Below the pieces are notes generated by a model. The model had not been told where the DNA came from. It searched no databases and saw nothing but the letters and a program-made list of their open reading frames with translations. A DNA stretch of 64,000 bases, from contig DASSUI010000032.1 in the NCBI GenBank assembly GCA_035707105.1, positions 25,999 to 89,998 on the forward strand. The letters are read 5' to 3'. The translations under genes were made by a program, and so were the position numbers. Position 1 is the first letter of the stretch, and the number at the start of each line of letters is the position of its first letter. Below, piece by piece: positions 50,978 to 59,368 of the stretch. This DNA comes from JACDAN01 sp035707105. GTDB taxonomy: Bacteria > Actinomycetota > Thermoleophilia > Gaiellales > Gaiellaceae.

Positions 50978-52748
50978 TTTGGACGACGCAGATCACCTGG
51001 CCGGTCCTGACCGCCTGTCCGGGCTCGACTGACAGCTCCGAGACCCGGCCTGCACGGCTCGCCGTGATCTCGTTCTCCATCTTCATCGCCTCCACGATGC
51101 AGAGCACCTGACCGGGCCGCACCTCGTCGCCCTCGGCGACCTCGACGGCGAGGACGGTTCCCTGCATCGGGCTGACGACGGCGTCGCGGGCCGCGCCGCC
51201 GTGCGCACGCTCGGACATGCGCTCGCGCCGCCTGCGGACGAGCGCCGCGTGCGGCGGCTCGGGAAGGTGGAGCTTGAGCTCGAACCTGCGGCCGTCGAGC
51301 TCCGCGTTCACGACGCGTTCCCGCGTCGGCCCCGCGCCGTCCGGGGAGCTGACCGCGCTCGTCGCCCGGCGGGACAGCTCGGCCGCGCGCGCGGAGAGCT
51401 CGTCCGACTCGACGACGCCGTGACAGGTCTCGCCCTTCGCGAAGCACGGGTGCTCGAGCAGCGCCTCGTGAAAGCCGAGCAGCGACGTGACGCCCTCGAT
51501 CCGGTACTCGCGGAGCGCGCGGAGCATTCGCAGCCGCGCGTGCTCCCGGTCGACTCCGTGCACGCACAGCTTCGCGATCAGCGGGTCGTAGATGCCGACA
51601 ACGTCGCTGCCCGCCTCGACGCCCGAGTCGACGCGGATCCCCGGCCCCGCCGGCTCCCGGTAGGCCGTGATGCGCCCGGGCGAGGGCAGGAAGCCGTTGG
51701 ACGGATCCTCCGCGTTGATCCGGCACTCGACCGCGTGCCCGTTCAGGTGGACGTCTTCCTGGCGCAGCCGGAGCGGCTCTCCGGCGGCGATCAGCACCTG
51801 CTCGCGGACGAGGTCGAGGCCGGTCACGAGCTCGGTGACGGTGTGCTCGACCTGGATCCGGGTGTTCATCTCGAGGAAGAAGTACTCGCCGTCGCGAGAG
51901 AGCAGGCCCTCGATCGTCCCGGCCGACCGGTAGCCGACGGCCTTCGCCGCATCGACGGCGATCTGTCCGATCCGGGCGCGGAGCTCCTCCGAGACCGCGG
52001 GAGAGGGCGTCTCCTCGACGAGCTTCTGGTGGCGGCGCTGGATCGTGCAGTCGCGCTCCCCCAGGTGGATGACGCTCCCGTGCGCGTCGGCGAGCACCTG
52101 CACCTCGACGTGGCGCGGATCCTCGAGGTACCGCTCGACGTAGACGGCCGGGTCGGAGAAGTACGCCTCGCCCTCCCGCTGCGCCGACTCGAACGCGCGC
52201 TCGACCTCGTCGGCCGAGCGGACGACCTTCAGGCCCTTGCCGCCGCCGCCTGCCGAAGCCTTGATCGCGATCGGCCAGCCGAGCTCGTCGCCGAGTGCCG
52301 TGACCTCCTCGGCCGTCGCCACCGGCTCGGTCGTGCCGGGGATGATCGGCACGCCGGCCGCTTCCATCCGTTCGCGCGCGGCGACCTTCGACCCCATGAT
52401 CTCGATCGCATCCGCCGGCGGCCCGACCCAGACGAGGCCCGCGTCCTCGACCGCCCGCGCGAAGGCCGAATTCTCCGCGAGAAACCCGTACCCCGGGTGG
52501 ATCGCCTCGGCGCCCGAGCGCCTGGCGGCGTCGATCACCCGTTCCTGGGCGAGGTAGCTCTCGGCGGCCGGGCCCGGGCCGACGAGGAAGGCCTCGTCCG
52601 CGGCGCGCACGTGGAGCGACCCCCGATCCGCCTCGGAGTACACGGCGACGGGCGCGATCCCGAGCTCCCGCAGCGTGCGGAAGATTCGGATCGCGATCTC
52701 GCCGCGATTGGCGACGAGCACCTTCGAGAAGCCGGCCACGACGGGCAT
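50970..52748 (-). CDS. Acyl-CoA carboxylase alpha subunit (biotin carboxylase + BCCP)
   Basis: Acetyl-/propionyl-CoA carboxylase alpha chain, 592 residues. The biotin carboxylase part starts KVLVANRGEIAIRIFRTL, has the ATP loop KASAGGGGKGLKVV, ERDCTIQRRHQKLVEETPSP and FLEMNTRIQVEHTVTE. After a linker rich in Arg and Ala the biotinyl domain ends the protein with the target lysine in IVEAMKMENEI. The paired beta subunit gene is 4 kb away (56659-58242). Together they carboxylate short acyl-CoAs for lipid synthesis or propionate use. ATG at 52748 overlaps nothing; the divergent pgsA starts 11 bases away. Confidence 0.94.
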   Translation of the reverse strand: MPVVAGFSKVLVANRGEIAIRIFRTLRELGIAPVAVYSEADRGSLHVRAADEAFLVGPGPAAESYLAQERVIDAARRSGAEAIHPGYGFLAENSAFARAVEDAGLVWVGPPADAIEIMGSKVAARERMEAAGVPIIPGTTEPVATAEEVTALGDELGWPIAIKASAGGGGKGLKVVRSADEVERAFESAQREGEAYFSDPAVYVERYLEDPRHVEVQVLADAHGSVIHLGERDCTIQRRHQKLVEETPSPAVSEELRARIGQIAVDAAKAVGYRSAGTIEGLLSRDGEYFFLEMNTRIQVEHTVTELVTGLDLVREQVLIAAGEPLRLRQEDVHLNGHAVECRINAEDPSNGFLPSPGRITAYREPAGPGIRVDSGVEAGSDVVGIYDPLIAKLCVHGVDREHARLRMLRALREYRIEGVTSLLGFHEALLEHPCFAKGETCHGVVESDELSARAAELSRRATSAVSSPDGAGPTRERVVNAELDGRRFELKLHLPEPPHAALVRRRRERMSERAHGGAARDAVVSPMQGTVLAVEVAEGDEVRPGQVLCIVEAMKMENEITASRAGRVSELSVEPGQAVRTGQVICVVQSE

Positions 52749-52759
52749 ATTGTGTCGGT

Positions 52760-53302
52760 ATGGGGGCCGCCGATCAGCTGACCGTCGCGCGGATGGCCGC
52801 GGCGCCCGTGATCGTGGCCCTGTTCGCGATCGACTTCCCCGGCCACGAATACTGGGCGACGGCGCTCTTCGCGGTCGCGATGGCGACGGACTGGGTCGAC
52901 GGACGGCTTGCGCGGCGCAGCGGTAGCTCGTCGGCGATGGGCTCGCTGCTCGACCCGGTCGCGGACAAGATCCTTGTCCTCTCGGTCCTGATCGTCCTGC
53001 TCGGCGAGGGGATCTTCGCCGGCTGGGTCGTCGCCGCGATCGTGGCGAGGGAGTTCCTCGTCTCGGGGCTCAGGCTGGCCGCGCTCGAGCGGGGCGTCGT
53101 CCTCGGAGCGCGCGACCTCGGGAAGCTCAAGACGGGCACGCAGTCGGTCGCCGCGATCGTGGGCGGCTTCGCCGCGGGCGGCGCGATCGAGGAGTCGGTC
53201 GCGTGGTGGGCGCTGATCGTCGCGCTCGTCGTGACCTGGGTCTCAGGGCTCGACTACGCGCGGCTGGCCCCACGGCTCCTTCGCAGCCGGGCTCCAGCCT
53301 AA
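52760..53302 (+). CDS. pgsA: CDP-alcohol phosphatidyltransferase, probable PgsA
   Basis: Membrane enzyme that makes phosphatidylglycerol phosphate from CDP-diacylglycerol and glycerol-3-phosphate, 180 residues. The CDP-alcohol motif D-G-x2-A-R-x8-G-x3-D-x3-D is complete in VDGRLARRSGSSSAMGSLLD followed by PVADK (about 50-75). Around it are five or six helices. DQLTVARMAAAPVIV at the start is the typical PgsA opening. ATG at 52760 follows the divergent carboxylase start by 11 bases, so both promoters overlap. The last 60 bases overlap the small gene on the other strand. Other CDP-alcohol substrates (inositol phosphate) are less likely. Confidence 0.85.
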   Translation: MGAADQLTVARMAAAPVIVALFAIDFPGHEYWATALFAVAMATDWVDGRLARRSGSSSAMGSLLDPVADKILVLSVLIVLLGEGIFAGWVVAAIVAREFLVSGLRLAALERGVVLGARDLGKLKTGTQSVAAIVGGFAAGGAIEESVAWWALIVALVVTWVSGLDYARLAPRLLRSRAPA

Positions 53303-53443
53303 GTCGTCGAGACCGGAGCGCCACCACGACCCGGCGAACCCCGACGCGGCGGCGGCCTCCTCGGCGAGCGCGCGCTCGAGCGCCGCGATCAGCGCGTCGC
53401 GCTCCGTCTCGTCCGCGGGATCGGGCTGAACGCTCCAGCTCAC
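53243..53443 (-). CDS. Small protein, candidate acyl-CoA carboxylase epsilon-like subunit (66 aa)
   Basis: Unassigned 66-residue protein. A helical region DETERDALIAALERALAEE is followed by SGFAGSWWRSGLDDLG, with a Trp-rich end. Actinobacterial acyl-CoA carboxylases often use a small epsilon protein with an Ala/Leu helix and Trp/Arg-rich tail. This gene lies between the alpha (50970) and beta (56659) genes on the same strand, hence the suggestion. Sequence similarity to known epsilon subunits is not obvious. GTG at 53443 is the only start giving this helix. It overlaps the end of pgsA by 60 bases. Confidence 0.45.
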   Translation of the reverse strand: MSWSVQPDPADETERDALIAALERALAEEAAAASGFAGSWWRSGLDDLGWSPAAKEPWGQPRVVEP

Positions 53444-53489
53444 GCTTCGGAGCCTAAAGCCCCGGCGCGCGGCCGACGATACGAAGCAC

Positions 53490-54545
53490 GTGCGTCGACT
53501 GCTCGCGGCAACCGTATGCGCGTGCCTGATCCTGGGCGCCCCCGCCGCCGTGCTCGCGGCGAAGCGGTCGTGGGCCCAGCCCGAGATCGCGCTCGTCACC
53601 TCGCACGGCCTCATGGGCGGCAGCGCTGCGGCGTTCCGGCCCGATGCGCCGCTCAAGAAGCGCGTCCTCGCAGACCTCGTAACGGGGCTGGCGGACGTTC
53701 CCGCGCCCGAGCCGGCCGATCCGGACGCCGACGCGACGCTCGCGGAGCTCGACCAGGGCCTCGTGCGCGGCCTCGGCCTCTCCGACGACGCCCGCCGGTT
53801 CTACCTCGGCGCCCGCGCGACCGGGGCGAAGCCGCCGGCACGCTTCGGCAGCGAGGTGGTCGCGCGCCTGATCGGCCTGCGCAAGAACCACGAGGCGGCG
53901 CTGGACGCGCTCGAGCTGCGCCCCGACGACGTCGCGACCCGCGCCGAGGCCGCCTACTCCGCGGCCCAGATCCTCCGGTTCACCGGCGGGGAGACGGCGT
54001 CGGTCGAGCAGGAGTCGCTCGAGTTCGAGCTCCCCGTCTACACGCCGTGGCAGCGGCGGATCCTCCAGACCGCGTTCAGCCTCATCGGCTTTCCGTACGT
54101 CTGGGGCGGGACCAGCTCGGGCGAGCAGTCGGTCTTCGGCGTCCGCTCGCGCGGCGGCTTCGACTGCTCCGGATTCGCGTGGCGCGTCTACAGGGTTCAG
54201 CGGTATCCCGGCGGGGAGCAGCTGGGCGCCACGCTGCGAGGACGCACGGCCGCGCAGATGGCGGGAGAAGTCCCCAAGGGCCGCCGGATCGCGCTCGCGA
54301 ACCTCGAGCCCGGTGACCTGCTCTTCTTCGGCCGCGGCGGCAGGCGCGCCCGTGCCGCGGCGGTCGACCACATGGGCATCTACGGCGGGAACGGCTGGAT
54401 GATCCACTCGTCGCGCCACGGCGTCGCGCTCGTGCGTGTGGAAGGCTGGTACGCCGAGCGCTTCGCCTGGGGTCGCCGACCCCTCGCGGAAGCTGGCCTC
54501 GGTCTAGCCGAAAAGCCGCAAAGAGCGAATAACCCGAACGGGTGA
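53490..54545 (+). CDS. Secreted NlpC/P60 cell-wall hydrolase
   Basis: Exported peptidase of 351 residues. RRLLAATVCACLILGAPAAVLA is a signal peptide. The region from about 30 to 180 contains two helical, SLH-like segments (ALVTSHGLMGGS and DRRAEAAYSAAQIL-like). The C-terminal NlpC/P60 domain has the catalytic Cys in GGFDCSGFAWRVY (about 220), His in AVDHMGIYGGNGWMIHSS and the third polar residue after it. Expected to cut peptide stems of peptidoglycan. GTG at 53490 lies 46 bases from the divergent small gene. Its stop is 64 bases before the small peptide gene at 54610. Confidence 0.88.
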   Translation: MRRLLAATVCACLILGAPAAVLAAKRSWAQPEIALVTSHGLMGGSAAAFRPDAPLKKRVLADLVTGLADVPAPEPADPDADATLAELDQGLVRGLGLSDDARRFYLGARATGAKPPARFGSEVVARLIGLRKNHEAALDALELRPDDVATRAEAAYSAAQILRFTGGETASVEQESLEFELPVYTPWQRRILQTAFSLIGFPYVWGGTSSGEQSVFGVRSRGGFDCSGFAWRVYRVQRYPGGEQLGATLRGRTAAQMAGEVPKGRRIALANLEPGDLLFFGRGGRRARAAAVDHMGIYGGNGWMIHSSRHGVALVRVEGWYAERFAWGRRPLAEAGLGLAEKPQRANNPNG

Positions 54546-54609
54546 TGGCACGCACGTGCCGGCGGACGAAAATCGAGCCCGCTTCACCGAACGCGAAAGG
54601 GGAGCTGGA

Positions 54610-54711
54610 ATGCTCGAGTGGAAGCCACGCCTGCTGCTGTTGCTGGCGGTGTTCGCCTCCTTGGCCTCGACGGCCGGCGAACTCGTCACTTCGTACAACT
54701 GGAACTGGTAG
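54610..54711 (+). CDS. 33-residue hydrophobic peptide ending in SYNWNW
   Basis: Small ORF with a good ribosome site (AGGGGAGC) just upstream. The peptide has MLEWKPR, a hydrophobic stretch LLLLLAVFASLASTA and a polar aromatic end GELVTSYNWNW. It could be a membrane peptide with its C-terminus outside, or a secreted peptide after cleavage. The next gene, a GGDEF/HD-GYP protein, starts 11 bases later, so the two are probably co-translated. I believe similar short frames occur in related genomes, but cannot verify this here. Function unknown. Confidence 0.55.
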   Translation: MLEWKPRLLLLLAVFASLASTAGELVTSYNWNW

Positions 54712-54722
54712 CGGCGGCGACG

Positions 54723-56519
54723 ATGCGACGTCTGCCGCCGCGCGTCCTCCTGCTCGTCGCCGCCGTCTGGATCGCCGGATTCTGCGTCGCCACGGCTGCT
54801 GCGGTCTCCTTCGCCGCCAGGCCGCACGACCTCGCGCAGATCGCGGGCCCCCTCGCCTTCCTCCTCGCCTCCACGCTCGCCAGCCGCTACCCGGTGCCGA
54901 TCGAGGGCGCCGAGAGCGGGGGCGTCACGCTCTCGTTCGTCTTCGGCACGAGCGGGATCATCCTCTTCGGCTGGGACGCCGGTGTGCTCATCGCCCTCTC
55001 CGCACCGGCGATTGTCCAGCTCCTCGAGCACCGGCCGCTCGAGCGCGTCGCCTTCAACGCGTCGGTCTTCGCGATCGGCGCCGGCGTGGCGGCGGCGCTC
55101 GTGGCCCTTGTGGACGGAACCGGGACGGCGGTGATCGTCGTGCAAGTCGCGATCTCCGCGACCACGCAGTACGCGCTGAACCTGCTCCTCGTCTCGGGCG
55201 CGGTCGCCGGCACGGCGCGCCGACCGTTCGCCGAGCTGGTCGTCTCGTCCGCGCGGGCCACTGCGGTGCCGTTCGCGCTGATGGGATCGGCGGCGCTGAT
55301 GCTGGTCGTGCTGTGGCAACGATCGCCGCTCCTCTCGGCCGCCCTCGTCGGCCCGCTGCTCGCGATCTCCCTCTACCAGCGGTCGGCGTACCAGGCGCTT
55401 CGCGCGATGCGCCTCGCGCTCACCGACCCGCTGACGGGGCTCGGCAACCACCGCAGCTTCCAGGAGCGGCTGCAGCGCGAGCTGCTGCGCTCCGAGGCGG
55501 ACGGCGAGGCCTTCACGCTCTGCATGCTCGACATCGACGACTTCAAGCGCATCAACGACCTCTACGGGCACCCGGTCGGCGACCGCGTGCTCGCGCAGGT
55601 CGGGAGCCGGCTCCGGCAGAACGGCGAGGCCTTCCGCCTGGGCGGGGACGAGTTCGCGCTCCTCCTCCCCGGCCTCACGTCCGAGGAGGGCATGTCGGCG
55701 GCGGCCTCTGTCCTCGCCCGCATCGGGACGCTGGAGCTGGCCGACGTCGGCTCCGTCACGGCGAGCGCCGGCGTTGCCGGGTTCCCGCGCCAGGCCTTCG
55801 ACCGGGCCGAGCTGATCCGGCTCGCCGACAGCGCGCTTTACTGGGCCAAGGAGCACGGGAAGAACCGCGTCCACGTCTACCGGCCGGACGTCGTCGAGCT
55901 CGCGGAGCTGCGCAGGCTCGCGCACGGTCCCGACCGCGCCGCCCGGTTCCGCGCGGCCGCGAGCCTGGCGAAGGCCGTCGACGCGCGCGACACCTACACG
56001 GGCAGCCACTCCACGCGCGTCGCCGAGCTCGGCGCCTGGATCGCGCAGCGGCTCGGCCTGGATCAGGAGCAGGTCGAGCTCACGCGGCTCGCAGGCAGCC
56101 TGCACGACCTCGGCAAGCTCGCGATCCCGGAGGAGATCCTCCGCAAGCCGGGACCGCTCACGGAGCCCGAGCGCCTTGTACTCGAACGGCATCCCCAGAT
56201 CGGCCACCGCATGCTCGAGAGCCTGGGCGTCGATCCTGTCGCCGAGTGGGTCCTCCACCACCACGAGCGCTGGGACGGCACCGGCTACCCGAGCCGGCTC
56301 CGCGGTGAGGAGATCCCGCTGGGCGCGCGGATCATCTTCGTCGCGGACGCGTACGACGCGATGACCTCCGACCGTGCCTACCGCGGCCGGCTGACGCCGC
56401 GCGAGGCCGTCGCGGAGCTCGAGCGGTGCGCGGGCAGCCAGTTCGACCCGCAGATCGTCGCCGCGTTCGCCCGCGAGCTCGTCGGGCAAGCGCCGGCCGT
56501 CGCCGCCGCAGCCGGATGA
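54723..56519 (+). CDS. Membrane diguanylate cyclase with HD-GYP phosphodiesterase domain
   Basis: Signalling protein of 598 residues for cyclic di-GMP turnover. An N-terminal membrane sensor of seven or eight helices (about 1-225, opening PRVLLLVAAVWIAGFC) precedes a GGDEF domain: LTDPLTGLGNHRSF and the intact RLGGDEFALLLP (GGDEF at 307-311). An HD-GYP domain follows with SLHDLGKLAIPEEIL (HD at 461-462), LHHHERWDGTGYPSRL (GYP near 522) and FVADAYDAMTSDRAY. Both catalytic motifs look functional, so it may both make and break the messenger. No PilZ domain is seen. ATG at 54723 directly follows the 33-residue peptide gene. The stop is followed by the structured element on the other strand. Confidence 0.92.
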   Translation: MRRLPPRVLLLVAAVWIAGFCVATAAAVSFAARPHDLAQIAGPLAFLLASTLASRYPVPIEGAESGGVTLSFVFGTSGIILFGWDAGVLIALSAPAIVQLLEHRPLERVAFNASVFAIGAGVAAALVALVDGTGTAVIVVQVAISATTQYALNLLLVSGAVAGTARRPFAELVVSSARATAVPFALMGSAALMLVVLWQRSPLLSAALVGPLLAISLYQRSAYQALRAMRLALTDPLTGLGNHRSFQERLQRELLRSEADGEAFTLCMLDIDDFKRINDLYGHPVGDRVLAQVGSRLRQNGEAFRLGGDEFALLLPGLTSEEGMSAAASVLARIGTLELADVGSVTASAGVAGFPRQAFDRAELIRLADSALYWAKEHGKNRVHVYRPDVVELAELRRLAHGPDRAARFRAAASLAKAVDARDTYTGSHSTRVAELGAWIAQRLGLDQEQVELTRLAGSLHDLGKLAIPEEILRKPGPLTEPERLVLERHPQIGHRMLESLGVDPVAEWVLHHHERWDGTGYPSRLRGEEIPLGARIIFVADAYDAMTSDRAYRGRLTPREAVAELERCAGSQFDPQIVAAFARELVGQAPAVAAAAG

Positions 56520-56525
56520 GACGCC

Positions 56526-56658
56526 GCGGAACCGGCTTGGCCGGTTCCGCCGCTGCGGCCCCTTGGTGGAGGACCCATCTTGCGTGTGTCGGCCGCGCGG
56601 CGCGAAAGCGCCGCCCGGCTTCATACGGTCGCGCAAAGTCGTGAGACTTTGCGCGAAG
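56526..56658 (-). ncRNA. Three-hairpin 3'-UTR element, copy B
   Basis: Reads on the minus strand directly after the TAG of the carboxylase beta gene. Hairpin 1 (56630-56655) is an 11-bp stem with loop TCAC (CGCGCAAAGTC and GACTTTGCGCG). Hairpin 2 (56597-56614) is GCGGCGC-TTTC-GCGCCGC. A linker with CCTCC (56568-56572) follows, then hairpin 3 (56526-56550), an 11-bp stem with loop CAA. Compared with copy A at 37728-37859, hairpin 1 differs at paired positions only and hairpin 3 differs at several pairs that remain complementary. Confidence 0.6.
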
Positions 56659-58242
56659 CTACAGGGGGATATTGCCGTGCTTCCGGCGCGGGCGCGGCTC
56701 GCGTTTCGTCAGTGACGTCTCGAGCGCGTCGATCAGGACCGGGCGCGTCCGCCTCGGCTCGATGACGTCGTCGACATAGCCGCGCTCCGCGGCGACGTAC
56801 GGGTTCGCGAACTGCTCCCGGTAGTCCGCGATCAGCTCCTGCCTGCGGGCGTCCGGATCCTCGGCCCGTTCGAGCTCGTGCCGGAAGACGATGTTGACCG
56901 CGCCTTCGGGCCCCATGACGGCGACCTCGGCGGTCGGCCACGCGAAGCTGAAGTCGGCGCGGATGTGCTTCGAGCTCATGACGTCGTACGCGCCGCCGTA
57001 CGCCTTGCGCGTGATCACGGTCAGCTTGGGCACCGTCGCCTCGCAGTACGCGTACAGGAGCTTCGCGCCGTGCCTGATGATCCCGCGCCACTCCTGATCG
57101 GTTCCCGGCAGGAACCCCGGCACGTCGACGAAGGTGACGAGCGGGATGTTGAACGCGTCGCACGTGCGTACGAACCGCGCCGCCTTCACGGACGAGTCGA
57201 TGTCCAGGACGCCCGCGATCGAGTGCGGCTGGTTACCAACGATCCCGACCGAGTGGCCGCCGAGCCTCGCGAAGCCGCACACGATGTTCTGGGCGAAGCG
57301 CTCGTGCACCTCGAGGAACTCGCCGTCGTCGACCACCCGCCGGACGATGTCCTTCATGTCGTAGGGCTTCGTGGGCTCGTCGGGGATCAGCGTGTCGAGC
57401 TCCGCCTCCTCGCGGTCGGGCGGGTCCGTGGGCGGGAAGTGCGCCGGGAGGTCGAGGTTGTTCTGCGGGAGGTACGAGAGCAGGTAGCGCGCGTCCTCCA
57501 GGAGGCTCTCCTCGTCCCCCGCGGTGAAGTGCGCGACGCCGGATTTCGACGCGTGCGTGGCGGCACCGCCGAGCTCCTCGAAGGTGACCTCCTCGCCGGT
57601 CACCGTCTTCACCACGTCGGGGCCGGTGATGAACATGTACGAGCTGTCCTCCACCATGAGGACGAAGTCCGTCATCGCCGGCGAGTAGACGGCACCGCCG
57701 GCGGTCGGGCCCATGACGAGGCTGATCTGCGGGATCACGCCCGACGCCTGGACGTTCCGCCAGAAAATCTCGGCGTAGCCCGCGAGCGAGACGACACCCT
57801 CCTGGATCCGCGCGCCGCCCGAGTCGTTGATCCCGATCACCGGGCAGCCGAACTTGACCGCCATGTCCATGACCTTGCAGATCTTCTCGGCGAACGCCTC
57901 CGAGAGGCTGCCGCCGAAGATCGTGAAGTCCTGGGAGAAGACGAAGACCTTCCGCCCGAAGATCGTCCCGTGGCCGGTCACGACGGCGTCGCCGTACGGC
58001 CGCCGCTCCATCATCCCGAAGTTGGGGTTCCGGTGGCGGACGTAGCGGTCGAGCTCCACGAACGACCCCGGGTCGAGGAGCTTCTCGACCCGCTCGTGCG
58101 CGAGGAGCTTTCCGGCCTTGCGGTGCTTGTCGATCGCGCGCTCGGACGCCTGGTGCGCGGCCTCCTCCCGTAGCCGCTGCAGCTCGTCGAGCTTCGCCTG
58201 GGTCGAGTCGGTGCGATCGTCGGTCGCCGCCACGGAAGTCAC
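56659..58242 (-). CDS. Acyl-CoA carboxylase beta subunit (carboxyltransferase, PccB/AccD-like)
   Basis: Carboxyltransferase of 527 residues that transfers CO2 from biotin to acetyl- or propionyl-CoA. IDKHRKAGKLLAHERVEKLLD is the family start, GINDSGGARIQEGVVSL (first oxyanion hole) and SLVMGPTAGGAVYSPAMTDF are in the N-domain. FVDVPGFLPGTDQEWRGIIRHGAKLLYAY and ITRKAYGGAYDVMSS are in the C-domain. The residue in MSS-KH before the acyl pocket that sets chain preference cannot be judged by eye. GTG at 58242 is preferred; an ATG at 58263 shares CATG with the divergent gene. Works with the alpha subunit at 50970-52748. Confidence 0.93.
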   Translation of the reverse strand: MTSVAATDDRTDSTQAKLDELQRLREEAAHQASERAIDKHRKAGKLLAHERVEKLLDPGSFVELDRYVRHRNPNFGMMERRPYGDAVVTGHGTIFGRKVFVFSQDFTIFGGSLSEAFAEKICKVMDMAVKFGCPVIGINDSGGARIQEGVVSLAGYAEIFWRNVQASGVIPQISLVMGPTAGGAVYSPAMTDFVLMVEDSSYMFITGPDVVKTVTGEEVTFEELGGAATHASKSGVAHFTAGDEESLLEDARYLLSYLPQNNLDLPAHFPPTDPPDREEAELDTLIPDEPTKPYDMKDIVRRVVDDGEFLEVHERFAQNIVCGFARLGGHSVGIVGNQPHSIAGVLDIDSSVKAARFVRTCDAFNIPLVTFVDVPGFLPGTDQEWRGIIRHGAKLLYAYCEATVPKLTVITRKAYGGAYDVMSSKHIRADFSFAWPTAEVAVMGPEGAVNIVFRHELERAEDPDARRQELIADYREQFANPYVAAERGYVDDVIEPRRTRPVLIDALETSLTKREPRPRRKHGNIPL

Positions 58243-58261
58243 CCTAACTAGAGTCGCACCC

Positions 58262-59218
58262 ATGCTCGACCGCTCGACGATCTGGCCGTACGAGGACGGC
58301 GAACCGGGGGAGTTCTACTACCAGCGATACGCGCACCCGGCCGGCGTCGAGGCGGAGCGGGCGCTCGGCGAGCTGGAGGGCGGACACGCGCTGCTCTTTC
58401 CCTCCGGCTCGGGCGCGACGACCGCGCTGCTGCTGACGTTCATGGAGCCCGGGAGGACCGTCGCCGTCACACGGGACGCCTACTACGGGACGCCGACGCT
58501 CATGCGCGCCCTGGGTCGCTGGGGGTTGCGCACGATCGAGTTCGACCAGACGTTGCCGCCGCCCGACGATGCCGACCTCGTGTGGGTCGAATCGCCGTCG
58601 AACCCCCTCTTGACGCTGCCCGACCTGCAAGCGGCGGTCGCCCACGGGGCTCCGGTCGTGGTCGACTCGACGGCCTCCACGCCCGTCTACCTCCGTCCAA
58701 TCGAGCACGGCGCCGACTTCGTGCTCCACAGCGCGACGAAGTTCCTCGGCGGCCACAGCGACGTCCTGCTCGGCGCGGTCGTCTGCGCCAGGGAGGAGGA
58801 CCACGAGCGGCTGCAGGAGTTCCGGAGCCGCTCGGGGATCGTCGCGGCGCCCGACGCGGCCTGGCTCCTCCGCCGGAGCCTCGAGACGCTCGAGCTGCGG
58901 ATGCCCCGGCACACCGAGAACGCCACTGAGATCGCGCGGCGCCTGGGCGAGCACCCGGCGGTCGAGCGCGTCCGCTATCCGGGCTTCGGCGGCCTGATGT
59001 CGTTCGACGTCGCCGGCGGACCAGAGGCAGCGCGGCGCGTGGAGACCTCCGTGCGGCGGATCAAGAACGCGACGAGCCTCGGCGGGACCCGCTCCGTCCT
59101 CGAGACCCGGGCGCGCTGGGAAGGCGACCGCGTGCCGGAGAACCTCGTGCGCCTCAGCGTCGGCCTCGAGCCGGTCGGGGAGATCTGGGCCGACCTGGAA
59201 CAGGCACTGCGACCGTAG
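58262..59218 (+). CDS. Cys/Met metabolism PLP-dependent enzyme (cystathionine gamma-synthase-like)
   Basis: PLP lyase/synthase of 318 residues, about 60 shorter than usual because the N-terminal tetramer arm is reduced. FYYQRYAHPAGVEAERALGELEG opens it, LLFPSGSGATTALLL and VWVESPSNPLL (PLP contacts) follow, then VVVDSTASTPVYLRP and the Schiff-base lysine in LHSATKFLGGHSD. A C-terminal RIKNATSLGGTRSVLETR and VRLSVGLE finish the fold. Gamma-synthase, gamma-lyase or beta-lyase cannot be separated by eye. A TAGAGT -10 box at 58249-58254 lies seven bases from the ATG, so the message may be leaderless. The stop adjoins tRNA-Thr on the other strand. Confidence 0.85.
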   Translation: MLDRSTIWPYEDGEPGEFYYQRYAHPAGVEAERALGELEGGHALLFPSGSGATTALLLTFMEPGRTVAVTRDAYYGTPTLMRALGRWGLRTIEFDQTLPPPDDADLVWVESPSNPLLTLPDLQAAVAHGAPVVVDSTASTPVYLRPIEHGADFVLHSATKFLGGHSDVLLGAVVCAREEDHERLQEFRSRSGIVAAPDAAWLLRRSLETLELRMPRHTENATEIARRLGEHPAVERVRYPGFGGLMSFDVAGGPEAARRVETSVRRIKNATSLGGTRSVLETRARWEGDRVPENLVRLSVGLEPVGEIWADLEQALRP

Positions 59219-59291
59219 AGCCGGAGGTCGGACTCGAACCGACGACCACCGCTTTACAAGAGCGGCGCTCTACCAACTGAGCTACTCCGGC
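59219..59291 (-). tRNA. tRNA-Thr (anticodon UGU)
   Basis: The minus strand folds into a 73-base cloverleaf. The acceptor stem GCCGGAG pairs with CTCCGGC, the D arm reads GCTCAGTTGGTAGAGC, the anticodon stem is CCGCT/AGCGG with loop CTTGTAA (anticodon TGT), and the T arm is GTCGG-TTCGAGT-CCGAC. Discriminator base is U and no CCA is encoded. It begins, on the other strand, immediately after the PLP-enzyme stop. Confidence 0.95.
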
Positions 59292-59368
59292 GCTCACCAC
59301 ATGGTAGAGCCGATGAGATGGGCGCCCGCCCGGCCCGCACAGCCGGCCGGGCGCCCGGGGAGCGCCGG

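Noticed and set aside
54546..54609. Possible cyclic di-GMP riboswitch before the GGDEF/HD-GYP gene
   Set aside because: Only two short palindromes (ACCCGAACGGGT and GGCACGCACGTGCC) are present; the conserved GEMM core and tetraloop-receptor features are missing and the region is too short.
59219..59291. tRNA-Thr as an integration site of an island
   Set aside because: No integrase next to it and no repeat of its 3' end was seen in the window.
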